DNA of 38,659 bases from Candidatus Polarisedimenticolia bacterium (GTDB lineage Bacteria; Acidobacteriota; Polarisedimenticolia; Gp22-AA2). The notes under the pieces are model-generated. The model made no database searches. It was not told the DNA's origin and saw only the letters and a program-made list of their open reading frames with translations. Below, in pieces: positions 1 through 9,990 of the stretch (positions are counted from its first letter, which is position 1; each line of letters begins with the position of its first letter). Made by a program: the position numbers and the translations under genes. The DNA is taken from contig DASYUH010000030.1 in the NCBI GenBank assembly GCA_036001465.1, positions 1 through 38,659 of the forward strand, given 5' to 3'.

Positions 1-867
1 GAGACGGCCGTGGTGGCCGCCCGGTCTGGAGTCGGCCCGCCGGACGGTAACTGGAGTCATCCGGCCTGGCAGCCGGGCCGGTTCACACAACCGGACGGCG
101 TTTCCGCTTCGGGTCAGGTGCAGGTCGATTCCCCCTGGAGAATCGGGAGGACGACGTCGGCGGCGGCAGGCGGCGGAGTGCAAATGTGCGCGCCACCCAC
201 GACCGAACCCTCGGCGCAGATGTATACGGCCACGGCCGATGGGGAGGGGGTGCAAACGTGTGCGCCCGCAACGGCCGTGGACAGGGTGCAAATGTGTGCG
301 TCCTCCCGGTCGCGCGTCCGCTTCTGGGCCCCCAATGACGTCGCCGACCTCTGGCAGCATGCCCTGAACGTGTGCCGGCTTCTGGAGGTGGGGGCCGTCG
401 ACGCGTCCCCTCTCGAGGACTGGGAGTGCGTCGCCCGGATGATCGCCTCGTTCCTGCACACCTGGGACGTCAGCGGCGACCCCAAGTGGCGGCGCGATCA
501 CCGGATCTTCGAGAGGGACGGCTGGCGCTGCCGGGTCCCGGGCTGCTCGTCGCGTCAGAGCCTGCAGGTCCACCATGTGATCTACCGGTCCCACGGTGGC
601 GGAAACGAAGACGACAACCTGGCGGTGCTCTGCGCCACGCACCACCTGCAGGGGATTCACGCCGGGCGCCTGCGCTGTCGCGGCTCGTGCGAGGGGCACC
701 TGCGCTGGGAGTTCGGCGTCGGCCACGGCGGCGCGCCGATCATGACCACCGTCGAGGAGGTCATCTTGAAACCCGGAGAGATGGACGCGAGCGAGGCTGA
801 CCACTGCAGCACGCCGACGGAAGAAGCCGACACGGGCCATCGCCGGCCCGGGCAGGCCGCGTGTTAG
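1..867 (+). CDS. HNH endonuclease domain protein, 5' truncated by window edge
   Basis: The frame is open from the first base, so the true start is probably outside the window; the first internal start-like codon is GTG at 10. The C-terminal half (about residues 160-240) carries an HNH nuclease fold: a WRCRVPGC zinc knuckle, the [13 protein letters not shown] motif, an N in [10 protein letters not shown] and a final CATHH. These proteins bind a divalent metal and cleave DNA or RNA, but the target cannot be predicted here. The N-terminal part is low complexity and contains four 12-residue units ([48 protein letters not shown]) encoded by an exact 36-bp period. The next gene, lhr, starts 1 base after this stop. 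HNH identity is secure; the biological role is unknown. Confidence 0.8.
   Translation, partial: ETAVVAARSGVGPPDGNWSHPAWQPGRFTQPDGVSASGQVQVDSPWRIGRTTSAAAGGGVQMCAPPTTEPSAQMYTATADGEGVQTCAPATAVDRVQMCASSRSRVRFWAPNDVADLWQHALNVCRLLEVGAVDASPLEDWECVARMIASFLHTWDVSGDPKWRRDHRIFERDGWRCRVPGCSSRQSLQVHHVIYRSHGGGNEDDNLAVLCATHHLQGIHAGRLRCRGSCEGHLRWEFGVGHGGAPIMTTVEEVILKPGEMDASEADHCSTPTEEADTGHRRPGQAAC
178..303. repeat. 36-bp tandem repeat inside the HNH gene
   Basis: A conserved core close to GTGCAAATGTGTGCGCC begins at 178, 214 (degenerate), 250 and 286, spaced exactly 36 bases apart. The intervening ~19 bases differ between units. Since 36 is a multiple of three the repeat stays in frame and gives a 12-residue VQMCA-type protein repeat. 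Confidence 0.8.
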
Positions 868-868
868 C

Positions 869-3800
869 ATGAGTGATCCCATGGACCAGCCGCCGCTCGA
901 ACGCTTCCATCCGGCCGTGGCCGCGTGGTTCAGCCGGCGCTTCCAGGCGCCGACCGGGGCGCAGGCGCTCGCCTGGCCGTCGATTCTCGATGGACGATCG
1001 ACCCTGGTCGCGGCGCCGACCGGCTCGGGGAAGACGCTGGCCGCCTTCCTGGCTGCGATCGACGGTCTGCTCCGGCAGGCGGTGGCCGGCCGCCTCGAGG
1101 ACGCCACCCAGGTGGTCTACGTCTCCCCTCTCAAGGCCCTGTCGAACGACATCGAGCGCAATCTCCAGGAGCCGCTCGCCGGCATCTACGAAGAGCTCGC
1201 CGCCTCCGGCCTGACGGGGATTCCGCCCGTCCGTGTCCTGGTCCGCACGGGGGACACGCCGGCGAACGAGCGGACCGCGATGCTGCGCCGGCCGCCGCAC
1301 ATCCTGGTCACCACGCCGGAGTCCCTGTACATCCTTCTGACCAGCGAGGGGGGACGGAAGATGCTGCGCTCCACGCGCACGGTCATCGTCGACGAGATCC
1401 ACGCCCTGATCGACGACAAGCGCGGCTCCCACCTGGCGCTGTCCCTGGAGCGCCTGGAATGGCTCTCCGGGGAGATGCGGGCCGAGGCCGGAGCGACGCC
1501 CGCGGGCCCCCCGCCGGCTTCCGCGGCTCCTGCGGGCGCTCCGTTGATCCGCATCGGCTGTTCCGCGACTCAAAGCCCCATCGAAGACGCCGCGCGCTTC
1601 CTGGTCGGGGCCGGCGGCCTCGACCGCGACGGCGCCCCCCGCTGCACCATCGTCGACACGGGGCACGCGCGCGACCTCGACCTGGCGATCGAGGTGCCCG
1701 GCTCGCCGCTCCAGGCGGTGATGCCCAACGAGGTCTGGGAGGAGATCCACGACCGTCTGGCCGCGCTCATCCAGGAGCACCGGACGACCCTCGTCTTCGT
1801 CAACACGCGGCGTCTCTCCGAGCGGCTGAGCCGGCACCTGAGCGAGCGCCTCGGGGCGGAGCGCGTGACGGCGCACCACGGCAGCCTGTCGCGGCAGCAG
1901 CGCCTGGCCGCCGAGCAGCGGCTCAAGAGCGGGAGCCTCCGCGCCCTGGTGGCCACCGCATCGCTCGAGCTGGGGATCGACATCGGCTCCGTCGACCTGG
2001 TCTGCCAGGTCGGCTCCACGCGATCGATCGCCGTCCTCCTGCAGCGCATCGGGCGGTCGGGGCATTCGGTCGGCGGCTTTCCCAAGGGGCGGCTGTTTCC
2101 CCTGACCCGCGACGAGCTGGTCGAATGCGCCGCCCTGCTCCAGTGCGTGCGCCGCGGCGAGCTGGACCGGTTCTCGATCCCGCGGGCGCCGCTCGACATC
2201 CTGGCCCAGCAGATCGTCGCCGCGGTCGCCTGCGAGGAGTGGGGCACGGATGACCTGTTCGCACTCGCGCGCCGGGCCTACCCGTATCGGTCCCTGCCAC
2301 GGGATGACTTCGACCAGGTCGTGACGATGCTCGCGGAGGGCTTCTCGCTGAGGCGCGGCCGGCGAGCGGCCTACCTGTTCCACGACCGGGTCAACGGCCG
2401 ACTGCGCCCGCGCAAGGGGGCCCGGCTGGCGGCGATCACTTCGGGCGGCGCGATCCCCGACACCGCCGACTACGACGTCATCCTCGAGCCGGAAGGGACG
2501 GTTCTCGGCAAGGTGAACGAGGACTTCGCCATCGAGAGCATGGCCGGCGACATCTTCCAGCTCGGCAACCTGTCGTGGCGCATCCTGAAGATCGAGCCCG
2601 GCAAGGTGAGGGTCGCGGACGCCAGGGGGCAGCCCCCCGGCATCCCCTTCTGGCTGGGGGAGGCGCCGTCCCGGACGGACGAGCTGTCGGCCGCCGTGTC
2701 CCGCCTGCGCGAGGACGCCGCACGGAACCTCGAGGCGGGAGCTTCCGCATGCGAAGCCGAGACCGGCCTCGCCCCGTCCGCAGCCTCCCAGATCGCCGAG
2801 TACCTGGCCGCGGCGCGCGTGGCCCTGGGCGTCCTGCCGACCCAGAAGACTCTCGTCCTCGAGCGCTTCTTCGACGAGTCGGGGGGGATGCAGCTGGTGC
2901 TCCACTCCCCTTTCGGCCGGCGCATCAATCAGGCCTGGGGACTGGCGCTGCGCAAGCGGTTCTGCCGCACGTTCAACATCGAGCTGCAGGCGGCGGCGAC
3001 CGAGGACGCGATCGTGCTGTCGCTCGGCCCGTCGCACAGCTTCCCCCTGGAGGACGTCTTCCGCTATCTCCGCTCCGCGTCGGTGCGCGACGTGCTGGTG
3101 CAGGCGCTCCTGGACGCGCCGATGTTCACCGTCCGCTGGCGCTGGAACGCCTCGCGGGCGCTGGCGGTGCCGCGCTTCCGGGGCGGCCGCAAGACGCCGG
3201 CCCCCATCCTGAGAATGCTGGCCGAGGATCTGATCGTCTCCGTCTTCCCCGATCAGATCGCCTGCGCCGAAAACCTGTCGGGCGAGCGGCGGATTCCGGA
3301 CCATCCGCTCGTCCGGCAGACCATCGGCGACTGTCTCGAAGAGGCGATGGACCTTCCCGGTCTGGAGCGGCTCCTGTCCAGCATCGAGCGCGGGGAGCGG
3401 GCTCTCGTCGCCCGGGACGTCCGGGAGCCGTCGCCGCTGGCGCAGGAGATCCTCAACGCGCGGCCGTACGCGTTCCTGGACGGCGCCCCCCTCGAAGAGC
3501 GGCGCACCCAGGCGGTCTTCAACCGTCGCTGGCTCGACGTGACGACCGCCTCCGATCTCGGCTCGCTCGATGCGGCGGCCATCGACAAGGTCCGGGACGA
3601 GGCCTGGCCGCGGCCCGGGAGCGCCGACGAGATGCACGAGGCGCTCGATCTGCTCGGGTTCCTCACCGAAGACGAGGCCCGGGCCGGCGGCCGCGAGGAT
3701 CTGCTGCGCGATCTCATGGCCGGCGGTCGCGCGGGGGTGATGCGCGCCGCGCCGGGGGGCCCGCGGCTGTGGGTCCCCCCTGAGAGGCTGCCGCATCTCC

Positions 3801-5353
3801 TCGCCGCCTTTCCAGAGTCCGTGCTCGAGTCGAATCTGGCCCCCCTGCCCGGGGCCGCCCCGGTGACCGGCGGGGCTGACGCCGCCGCGGTGACCGGCGG
3901 GCCCGGCGCCGCCGCGGCAGGCGCGGCCGGCGGCGGGCTCTCGTCCGAAGCCGCCCTCGCCGAGATCCTGCGCGGCCGGCTCGAGGCGAAGGGACCGATG
4001 ACCGCCGGCGAGATGGCCTCCTCCTGCGGTCTCCCCGTGGCGGCGATCGACGCCGCGCTTCTGTTCCTGGAAGCCGACGGCTTCGTCCTGCGCGGCCGGT
4101 TCCGGCCGCAGGCAACGGGCATCGAGTGGTGCGCGCGCACCCTCCTGGCGCGCATCCATCGCCTGACGCTGAACCGGCTGCGCAGCGAGATCGAGCCGGT
4201 GAGCGCCGCCGATTTCATGCGCTTCCTGTTCTCCTGGCAGCGTCTGGCTCCCGGCGAGAGCGTAGACGGGCCGGCGGGCCTGGCGACCGTCCTGGAGGGG
4301 CTCGAGGGGTTCGAGGCGCCGGCGGCGGCCTGGGAGGGGGACCTCCTGCCGCCCCGCCTCGAGCGCTACGACCCGGCCTGGCTCGACGCTCTCTGTCTCA
4401 GCGGACGATTCGTCTGGGCCCGTCTCTCTCCGCCTCGGAGCGCCCCGTCCAGGAGCCCGGCCCCCGTGCGCTCCACTCCGATCGCCCTGGTGCAGCGGAC
4501 GCGTCTGGCAGGATGGGCCTCGCTGGCCCGCAGGCCGGAGCCGAATCAGGACCTGCCCCTGGGGTCCGACGCCCGCGCCCTGCTCACTCTGATGTCGGAG
4601 CGCGGCGCCCTGTTCTTCGCGGAGCTGGCCGCCGCTTCGGCGCTGCTGCCGTCTAGGGTCGAGGCCGCGCTGGCGGAGCTGGTGGCGCGGGGCCTGATCA
4701 CCTCCGACGGCTTCACCGGGCTCAGGGCCCTGATCACCCCGTCGAGCCGGCGCCCTTCCCTGGAGGGGCGGAATCGGCGGCGCACGGCGGCGCCGTTCGG
4801 AATGGAGAGCGCGGGACGGTGGACGTGCCTGCCGCGAGGCCCCTGGACCGACGTCCAGCCGCAGCACGCGGCGGACATGGTCGCGCCGGTCCTGCTGCGC
4901 CGCTACGGCGTCGTCTTCCGGCGGCTCCTTGACGCCGAGGGGCCGATGCCGCCGTGGCGCGATCTCCTGAGAGCGTTCTGGAGGCTCGAGGCGCGCGGCG
5001 AGATTCGCGGGGGACGCTTCGTGAGCGGGATGCAGGGGGAACAATTCGCCCTGGCGGAAGCGATCGAGCGCCTGCGCTCCGTGCGCCGCAGCGCGCCGGA
5101 CGGCGTCCTTCTGGGGATCAGCGCGGCCGATCCGCTCAACCTGACCGGAATCGTCCTTCCGGGCGCGCGGGTCTCCCCTCTCGCCTCGGGCCGGATCCTG
5201 TTCCGTGACGGCCTGCCGATCGCCGTCCGGGAGGCGGGGGAGGTCCGGCTGCTCGTGGATCTCGAGCCGGCGGAGGCGTGGCGCGCCAGAAACGCGCTGC
5301 TCAAACGAAGCATCCCGCCGCAACTTCGCGCCTATCTGGGACACACGGCCTAG
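869..5353 (+). CDS. lhr: Lhr family ATP-dependent DNA helicase (full length)
   Basis: This 1494-residue protein matches the large helicase-related (Lhr) family, a 3'-5' superfamily 2 translocase linked to DNA repair; the E. coli protein is of similar length. Visible motifs are Walker A (PTGSGKT, about residue 50), TTPESL, the DEIH box (about 174), GCSAT (about 231), a VFVNTRR motif, LELGID and QRIGRSGH (about 391). The long C-terminal half has the family's winged-helix and AlkZ-like signatures, including [14 protein letters not shown] and [10 protein letters not shown], so it is the long form with the extra C-terminal domain rather than only the Lhr core. A Gly/Ala-rich linker near residues 985-1025, containing a repeated VTGG, separates the two halves. 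ATG at 869 follows the HNH stop directly. The gene is probably cotranscribed with its neighbours. Confidence 0.93.
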   Translation: MSDPMDQPPLERFHPAVAAWFSRRFQAPTGAQALAWPSILDGRSTLVAAPTGSGKTLAAFLAAIDGLLRQAVAGRLEDATQVVYVSPLKALSNDIERNLQEPLAGIYEELAASGLTGIPPVRVLVRTGDTPANERTAMLRRPPHILVTTPESLYILLTSEGGRKMLRSTRTVIVDEIHALIDDKRGSHLALSLERLEWLSGEMRAEAGATPAGPPPASAAPAGAPLIRIGCSATQSPIEDAARFLVGAGGLDRDGAPRCTIVDTGHARDLDLAIEVPGSPLQAVMPNEVWEEIHDRLAALIQEHRTTLVFVNTRRLSERLSRHLSERLGAERVTAHHGSLSRQQRLAAEQRLKSGSLRALVATASLELGIDIGSVDLVCQVGSTRSIAVLLQRIGRSGHSVGGFPKGRLFPLTRDELVECAALLQCVRRGELDRFSIPRAPLDILAQQIVAAVACEEWGTDDLFALARRAYPYRSLPRDDFDQVVTMLAEGFSLRRGRRAAYLFHDRVNGRLRPRKGARLAAITSGGAIPDTADYDVILEPEGTVLGKVNEDFAIESMAGDIFQLGNLSWRILKIEPGKVRVADARGQPPGIPFWLGEAPSRTDELSAAVSRLREDAARNLEAGASACEAETGLAPSAASQIAEYLAAARVALGVLPTQKTLVLERFFDESGGMQLVLHSPFGRRINQAWGLALRKRFCRTFNIELQAAATEDAIVLSLGPSHSFPLEDVFRYLRSASVRDVLVQALLDAPMFTVRWRWNASRALAVPRFRGGRKTPAPILRMLAEDLIVSVFPDQIACAENLSGERRIPDHPLVRQTIGDCLEEAMDLPGLERLLSSIERGERALVARDVREPSPLAQEILNARPYAFLDGAPLEERRTQAVFNRRWLDVTTASDLGSLDAAAIDKVRDEAWPRPGSADEMHEALDLLGFLTEDEARAGGREDLLRDLMAGGRAGVMRAAPGGPRLWVPPERLPHLLAAFPESVLESNLAPLPGAAPVTGGADAAAVTGGPGAAAAGAAGGGLSSEAALAEILRGRLEAKGPMTAGEMASSCGLPVAAIDAALLFLEADGFVLRGRFRPQATGIEWCARTLLARIHRLTLNRLRSEIEPVSAADFMRFLFSWQRLAPGESVDGPAGLATVLEGLEGFEAPAAAWEGDLLPPRLERYDPAWLDALCLSGRFVWARLSPPRSAPSRSPAPVRSTPIALVQRTRLAGWASLARRPEPNQDLPLGSDARALLTLMSERGALFFAELAAASALLPSRVEAALAELVARGLITSDGFTGLRALITPSSRRPSLEGRNRRRTAAPFGMESAGRWTCLPRGPWTDVQPQHAADMVAPVLLRRYGVVFRRLLDAEGPMPPWRDLLRAFWRLEARGEIRGGRFVSGMQGEQFALAEAIERLRSVRRSAPDGVLLGISAADPLNLTGIVLPGARVSPLASGRILFRDGLPIAVREAGEVRLLVDLEPAEAWRARNALLKRSIPPQLRAYLGHTA

Positions 5354-5610
5354 TAGCCTGTCCGGGTGTTCGGCCGGGCAGCGGCCGCCCGGGATCCGGC
5401 CGGGCTGCGGGCCTGGAGCCGTCCCAGTATTCCGCCGGGCGTCCCGCTTGGCTGGATTACAATGCCAGCGGCCCCGGCGCAGGTGAGCCGCGCGCGGCGG
5501 TCCTGAAGACGATCGAGATCGCCTCCGCCCTGCGGGCGGCCGCCGAGGCGCGGCTCGGCACATCGTGCTTTCCCGGCTGCCGAGCATGACGGGTCCAGGG
5601 AGGTGACGGC

Positions 5611-6048
5611 ATGAACTGGCTCTTCAAGGAGGAGCCCGCGCATTACAGCTTCGACGCCCTGTCCCGGGACGGGGGGACGCTCTGGTCGGGGGTGAAGAAC
5701 CCGCTGGCTCAGCGGCACCTGCGCGCGGTGCGCCAAGGGGACAGGATCCTCTACTACCACACCGGCCGCGAGAAGGCGATCGTCGGCATCGCGCGGGCGG
5801 TGGGTGACGCCCGCGACGATCCGGGGGACCGGACCGGCCGTCGGGCCGCGGTCGACATCGCGCCCGTCGGCAAGCTCCCGCGGGCGGTGCCGCTCGGCGA
5901 GATCAAGGCGATGAAGATGTTCGCCGCCTTCCCGCTGGTGCGGATCTCGCGGCTCTCGGTCATGCCGGTGGGCGACCGGGAATGGCGGGCCATCCTGCGG
6001 CTGTCGGAGACGGCCCGGGCGAAGGCAGGCAAGTCGCGGACCTCATGA
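5611..6048 (+). CDS. EVE domain protein
   Basis: This 145-residue protein is a stand-alone EVE domain, a PUA-like fold known to read modified bases. Typical family features are the N-terminal NWLFKEEP-like segment, the NPLAQRHLRAVRQGD stretch, and ILYYHTGREKAIVGIARA followed by a conserved VRISRLS. ATG at 5611 is preceded by a strong AGGGAGGTGA ribosome site. The 257-base gap after lhr holds no convincing gene; a TACAAT box at 5458-5463 could be a -10 element but has no good -35 partner. The TGA stop overlaps the next ATG in an ATGA junction at 6045-6048, implying translational coupling. The family is clear; the nucleic acid it recognises is not. Confidence 0.85.
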   Translation: MNWLFKEEPAHYSFDALSRDGGTLWSGVKNPLAQRHLRAVRQGDRILYYHTGREKAIVGIARAVGDARDDPGDRTGRRAAVDIAPVGKLPRAVPLGEIKAMKMFAAFPLVRISRLSVMPVGDREWRAILRLSETARAKAGKSRTS

Positions 6049-6407
6049 ATCGCGCCCGGTTCGAGGAGCTGGTCGCCGAGGCGATCGAGTCGCTTCCCGA
6101 GGACTTCAAGGAGAAGATGAACAACGTCGCGATCGTGGTCGAGGACCTGCCCTCTTCTCACGATGCCCGCCGGCACGGCCGCGGCGGGAGGACTCTGCTC
6201 GGGCTGTACCAGGGGCAGCCGCTGACCGCCAGAGACTCGCGCTACGGCATGTCCTTCCCGGACAAGATCACCATCTATCAGCTCAACGTCGAGTCGGTCT
6301 GCCGGGGAGACGCCGAGGTGCGGGAGGAGGTCCGCAAGACGGTCCTGCACGAGATCGCCCACCATTTCGGCATCGACGACGACCGCCTCCATGAACTCGG
6401 CTACTGA
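6045..6407 (+). CDS. Small zincin-like metallopeptidase
   Basis: This 120-residue protein carries an HEIAHHFGIDDDRL motif near its C-terminus. It fits the minimal zincin family often annotated as metallopeptidase family protein (PF06262 type), with HExxH zinc ligands followed by GxxD. Most of the domain precedes the motif, as is normal for this short family. The start is taken as ATG 6045, in a 4-base ATGA overlap with the EVE stop; a longer upstream frame beginning at 5982 would lie inside the EVE gene and adds no conserved sequence. No signal peptide is seen, so the protein is probably cytoplasmic. The substrate is unknown. Confidence 0.85.
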   Translation: MNRARFEELVAEAIESLPEDFKEKMNNVAIVVEDLPSSHDARRHGRGGRTLLGLYQGQPLTARDSRYGMSFPDKITIYQLNVESVCRGDAEVREEVRKTVLHEIAHHFGIDDDRLHELGY

Positions 6408-7473
6408 CCCGCGCCTGCCACTGGCGCCCCTCGCCCTCGCGGCGATCCTGCTTCTCTGCGTCGCGGCCGCGCCCGCGGCCACCGGGCCCCGGACGCCCGC
6501 GCCGACGAACCCCATTCCCCCGAGGGGAGGCGCGAGCGCGCGCCTTGCGACGCCCGCGGAGCTGCGCGCCGTCCTGCAGAAGGCGGTGAAGGCGCTGACC
6601 AGGGCGGAGGACGCGCTGCGCGGCAAGGACCCGGGGGAGGTGGGCCTGCTGCTTCTGCGGGCGGACGAGCACCTGGAGCGCTTCCAGTCGGCCAGCGGCC
6701 TGGAGGCACTGGCCAAAGCGCTCAAGGAGGCGCGGGCCGCGGTGGGCGTCGGCGATGCGCGCGGTGGCGGGGCGGGGATCGGCGTGCCGGGCGCCGCCGG
6801 GGCAGGCGCCGCCGGGGCACGCGCCGCCGGGGCGGCAGAGACAGGGACACCGGGACCCCCGGCGGACGGCTCGGACCTTGCCGCGGCCGCCGAGGCGGTG
6901 AGGCGCGCCCGGGATCTGATGACGCCGCTGGCGGAGTACACGGTGCTCCGGCAGGGGGTGGAGGCCGGCCATGCGGCGCTCCGGGCGGCCGGGGCGATGG
7001 ATCGCGCGGAGTTCCTGGCGGCCCTGGACCGTCTCGAAAAGGCCACGCTCGTCCCCGTCCTCATGGCCCGGCTTAGGGAGGCGCGCGACGGCATCAGCCG
7101 CGGCCGGCTGGCGATGGTGCGCCGCGACATGGACGCGGGGCGCACGCAGGTCGCCGCCGCCCGCCGGGCCTGCGATGGCCTCGAGTACGCGGGGGCCATG
7201 AGCCGGGCGTCGTTCGCCCTGTCGGTCGGAGCCGAGCTCCTGGCATCGAACTCGGTCATCGCCGCCCGCGATCAGATCCAGAAGGCCCTCCGGGAGCTGC
7301 GGCACGCCTCGGAGTTCGCCTCCGAGACGCAGCGAGCGGTCCTCGAGCAGGCTCGCGCGGAAGGCGCCGACATCTGGAAGCGAAGCAGCAGGCCCCGGGC
7401 GAGCACCGCCGAAGCCGCGAAGCTCGCGGACATCGCCCGACGGGTCGAAGCGGTCCGCCTCGAGCAGAGATGA
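6391..7473 (+). CDS. Secreted helical protein of unknown function
   Basis: This 360-residue protein has a cleavable-looking signal peptide (PLAPLALAAILLLCVAAAPAA) and then almost entirely Ala/Arg/Glu-rich helical sequence. I recognise no catalytic motif or named domain. Two helical blocks, about residues 45-115 and 165-355, flank a Gly/Ala linker (GAAGAGAAGARAAGAAETG) encoded by short GCCGCCGGGGCA-type repeats. The start at ATG 6391 overlaps the zincin gene's 3' end by 17 bases, and the signal peptide supports that start. The helices could be TPR-like or coiled-coil, but this is inference. It lies upstream of the BON and M16 genes and is likely an envelope protein of the same unit. Confidence 0.65.
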   Translation: MNSATDPRLPLAPLALAAILLLCVAAAPAATGPRTPAPTNPIPPRGGASARLATPAELRAVLQKAVKALTRAEDALRGKDPGEVGLLLLRADEHLERFQSASGLEALAKALKEARAAVGVGDARGGGAGIGVPGAAGAGAAGARAAGAAETGTPGPPADGSDLAAAAEAVRRARDLMTPLAEYTVLRQGVEAGHAALRAAGAMDRAEFLAALDRLEKATLVPVLMARLREARDGISRGRLAMVRRDMDAGRTQVAAARRACDGLEYAGAMSRASFALSVGAELLASNSVIAARDQIQKALRELRHASEFASETQRAVLEQARAEGADIWKRSSRPRASTAEAAKLADIARRVEAVRLEQR

Positions 7474-7534
7474 GCGCCGCCGCGGCCTGCGCACTTGGCC
7501 CGCGCACGCGTGTGTGTGAGAATAGGCGCTCGTC

Positions 7535-8434
7535 ATGAGCGCCCCCTCTCGCGTTCCCCTGATCCGGCTCCGTTTTCCCGGGGCGCTCCTCCGTCCCCTG
7601 GCCGCCGCCCTGTGTTCGGCCCTGGCGTTTCCGATCGGCCTGCCGGCGACCGCCCGGGCCGCGGAGGGGCCGGCGACCTCCCGGCCGGCGGCCGCGGCGC
7701 CCACGCCCGCCTCCCCGAAACGGAACATCGCCGGTCCGGGCGACTACCTGATCCGGCAGAAGCTCATGGAGCTGTACGGCAGGGACGCCGAGCTGGGCAA
7801 GGAGCCGTTCCACCTCATCCTGGTGAACGGCGGCGCGATCTTCTCCGGGGAGATCAAGAACCGCGCGGCGGCCAGGAGGGCCCTCTCGATCGCGGCGACG
7901 ACCCGGGGCATCATCAACGTCACCGATGAAATGACGGTGCGGCGCGGCGACGTGCCCGATCCCGAGCTTGCGAAGGCGGTCACCTCCGTTCTGAGCGACG
8001 CGGCCCAGGGGTTGGGGCTCAAGGACCTGGACGTGAAGGTCGACGAGGGGGTCCTGACGCTCAGCGGCACGGTCCAGGACGTCGGGTCCCGGACCCGCGC
8101 CGAAGATGTGGCCGGCACGGTCATGGGGATCACGCGCATCTCGAACAAGCTCGTGCCGGTCGGCGCACCGGCGGGCTCCGACGACGCCTCCCTGGCGAAG
8201 GCCGTCGTCGGGTACCTGTCGGATTTCCACCAGTTCGCCTTCGGGGGCGACATCACGGTCCGCGCGGAGCGGGGTGTCGTGACCCTGAACGGACGGGTCG
8301 TGCTCCTCATGGCGCGCCAGCAGGCCGCCGTCGTGGCGTCCCTGGTCAAGGGAGTGTCCCGGGTCGAGAACCTCCTCAAGGTGGACCCCTCCTTCGCGGG
8401 AGGCCGGGCGGCGAGCGTCCAGGTCGAACGGTGA
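7535..8434 (+). CDS. Secreted BON-domain protein (three BON-like modules)
   Basis: This 299-residue protein has a signal peptide ending near ARAAEG, followed by three BON-like modules at about residues 65-135, 140-210 and 215-290. Each ends in the typical G.V.L.G.V pattern, for example GVLTLSGTVQDVGSRTRAEDV and GVVTLNGRVVLL. BON domains bind membranes or lipids in OsmY-like periplasmic proteins. ATG 7535 follows a 61-base gap after the preceding gene. A weak promoter-like pair, TTGGCC and GAGAAT, lies in that gap. The TGA overlaps the GTG start of the M16 peptidase, so translation is probably coupled. Confidence 0.8.
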   Translation: MSAPSRVPLIRLRFPGALLRPLAAALCSALAFPIGLPATARAAEGPATSRPAAAAPTPASPKRNIAGPGDYLIRQKLMELYGRDAELGKEPFHLILVNGGAIFSGEIKNRAAARRALSIAATTRGIINVTDEMTVRRGDVPDPELAKAVTSVLSDAAQGLGLKDLDVKVDEGVLTLSGTVQDVGSRTRAEDVAGTVMGITRISNKLVPVGAPAGSDDASLAKAVVGYLSDFHQFAFGGDITVRAERGVVTLNGRVVLLMARQQAAVVASLVKGVSRVENLLKVDPSFAGGRAASVQVER

Positions 8435-9990
8435 GATCGTCCGGTCTCGCGGTCGTTTCCCTTCTCGTCGTCGTGTCCGGCTTCACCTCCCCGCCCGCCC
8501 GGGCGCAGGCCCTCGAAGGCAAGGTCAGCCGCATCACGCTGGACAACGGCATGCGCTTCCTCCTCGTCAAGCGCGGCGTCGCCCCGGTGTTCGCGGCCAA
8601 CCTGCGCTTCAAGGTCGGCAGCGCCGACGATCCCGGCGGCGAGACCGGGCTGGCGCACCTGTTCGAGCACCTCGCCTTCAAGGGGACCTCGACCATCGGC
8701 ACGCGGGACGCGAAGAAGGAGGCCGGAATCCTCGACGCCACGGACCGCGCCGTGATGGACCTCCTGGGCGAGCTGGACCGCGGCGAGCGGGCCGACGCGG
8801 CCCGGCTCAAGAGTCTCAGGGAGGAGCTGGCATCCCTGCAGAAGAGCCTGCAGGAGATCACCGTGAAGGACGAGCTGAGCCAGATCCTGACCGGCAACGG
8901 AGCGACCGGGCTCAACGCCTCCACCAGCACCGATCTGACCTCCTACGTCGTGGCGCTCCCCTCCAACCGGCTGGAGCTGTGGTGCGCGTTGGAGTCGGCG
9001 CGGCTGCGCGACCCGGTGCTGCGCGAGTTCTACTCGGAGCGCGACGTGGTGATGGAGGAGCGCCGGATGCGGATCGACAATCAGCCGCAGGGGATGCTGT
9101 ACGAGCAGCTGCTCCTGACCGCGTTCCAGGCGCACCCGTACCGCGCTCCGACGGTCGGGTTCCCGTCCGACCTCGAGCACCTGACGCGGCCGGCGGCGAT
9201 GGAGTTCCGCCGCCGTCACTACCTGCCGAACAACGCCGTCGGCGCGCTGGTCGGCGACATCGACCCGGCCGCGGCCGAGCGTCTCATCAAGCGTTACTTC
9301 GGCGGCATCCCCTCCGGGCCGCTCGCCTCCGGTCCTCCGACCGTCGAGCCGGCGCAGAACGGCGAGCGGCGGGTCGCCGTGGAGTTCGACGCCGAGCCCG
9401 AGCTGATGCTCGCCTTTCACAAGAACGTCTGGCCCAGCCCGGACGACCCGGTGTTCCAGGTGATCGACTCCCTCCTGACCTCGGGGCGCACCTCGCGCCT
9501 GTTCCGCCGCCTGGTCCTCGAGACGCGCGTGGCAGCGGACGTCTACAGCCTGCAGGCGCCGGGCGACCGCTACCCGAACCTCTTCCTGATCGGCGCCGTG
9601 CCGCGCGCCCCCCACACGCCGGCCGAGGTGGAGACCGGCATCCTGCAGGAGGTGCATCGCCTGGCCACCGAGCCGGTCGAGGAGCGCGAGCTGCAGAAGA
9701 TCAGGAACCAGGTCGAGGCCTCGTTCCTCTATCCGCTCCGCAGCAACGTCGGCCTCGCCTCGCAGCTTTCCTATTTCGAGATCGTGACCGGCGACTGGAA
9801 CAACCTTGCCGCTTACAAGAAAGCCCTCATGGCGACGACCCCGGCCCGGGTGCAGGAGCTGGCCCGCAAGACCTTTGTCCCCTCGAACCTCACGGTCGCG
9901 GTCCTCTCCCGCCCGGAGGCCAAGGGGGGCGAGTCGGAGCAGGGGCCGGCCGGAGGTGCGTCGCCCGGCGGGGCGGGGTACGCGCCATGA
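8431..9990 (+). CDS. M16 family zinc metallopeptidase, catalytic partner
   Basis: This 519-residue protein has a signal peptide (LAVVSLLVVVSGFTSPPARAQ) and the inverted zinc motif HLFEH at His76-Glu79-His80, with the third ligand at Glu209 or Glu210 in VMEERR. The spacing to that glutamate is about 130 residues instead of the usual 75 or so, because a charged coiled-coil-like stretch (about 95-140) is inserted. The segment where family members carry the RxxxGLAY substrate-binding pair is poorly conserved here (ETRVAADVY). The GTG start at 8431 overlaps the BON stop as GTGA. The ATGA junction at 9987-9990 couples it to a second M16 protein. It is probably the zinc-bearing half of a heterodimer in the envelope. 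Confidence 0.9.
   Translation: MRSSGLAVVSLLVVVSGFTSPPARAQALEGKVSRITLDNGMRFLLVKRGVAPVFAANLRFKVGSADDPGGETGLAHLFEHLAFKGTSTIGTRDAKKEAGILDATDRAVMDLLGELDRGERADAARLKSLREELASLQKSLQEITVKDELSQILTGNGATGLNASTSTDLTSYVVALPSNRLELWCALESARLRDPVLREFYSERDVVMEERRMRIDNQPQGMLYEQLLLTAFQAHPYRAPTVGFPSDLEHLTRPAAMEFRRRHYLPNNAVGALVGDIDPAAAERLIKRYFGGIPSGPLASGPPTVEPAQNGERRVAVEFDAEPELMLAFHKNVWPSPDDPVFQVIDSLLTSGRTSRLFRRLVLETRVAADVYSLQAPGDRYPNLFLIGAVPRAPHTPAEVETGILQEVHRLATEPVEERELQKIRNQVEASFLYPLRSNVGLASQLSYFEIVTGDWNNLAAYKKALMATTPARVQELARKTFVPSNLTVAVLSRPEAKGGESEQGPAGGASPGGAGYAP

Noticed and set aside
178-303. CRISPR-like array (conserved core plus variable spacer, 36-base period)
   Set aside because: Only four units, cores of about 17 bases with one degenerate, kept in frame inside a coding region, and no cas genes nearby.
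761-5587. A 1608-residue open frame on the minus strand opposite lhr
   Set aside because: It has no recognisable motifs, is Arg/Pro/Gly-rich in the manner of antisense GC-rich DNA, and fully overlaps a gene with complete helicase motifs. The same applies to the long antisense frames at 7744-10068, 9813-11912, 19287-22163 and 24991-26631.
1-6407. Restriction or anti-phage defence island based on HNH plus helicase plus EVE
   Set aside because: No methyltransferase, restriction subunit, integrase or toxin-antitoxin gene accompanies them; Lhr is a common repair helicase.
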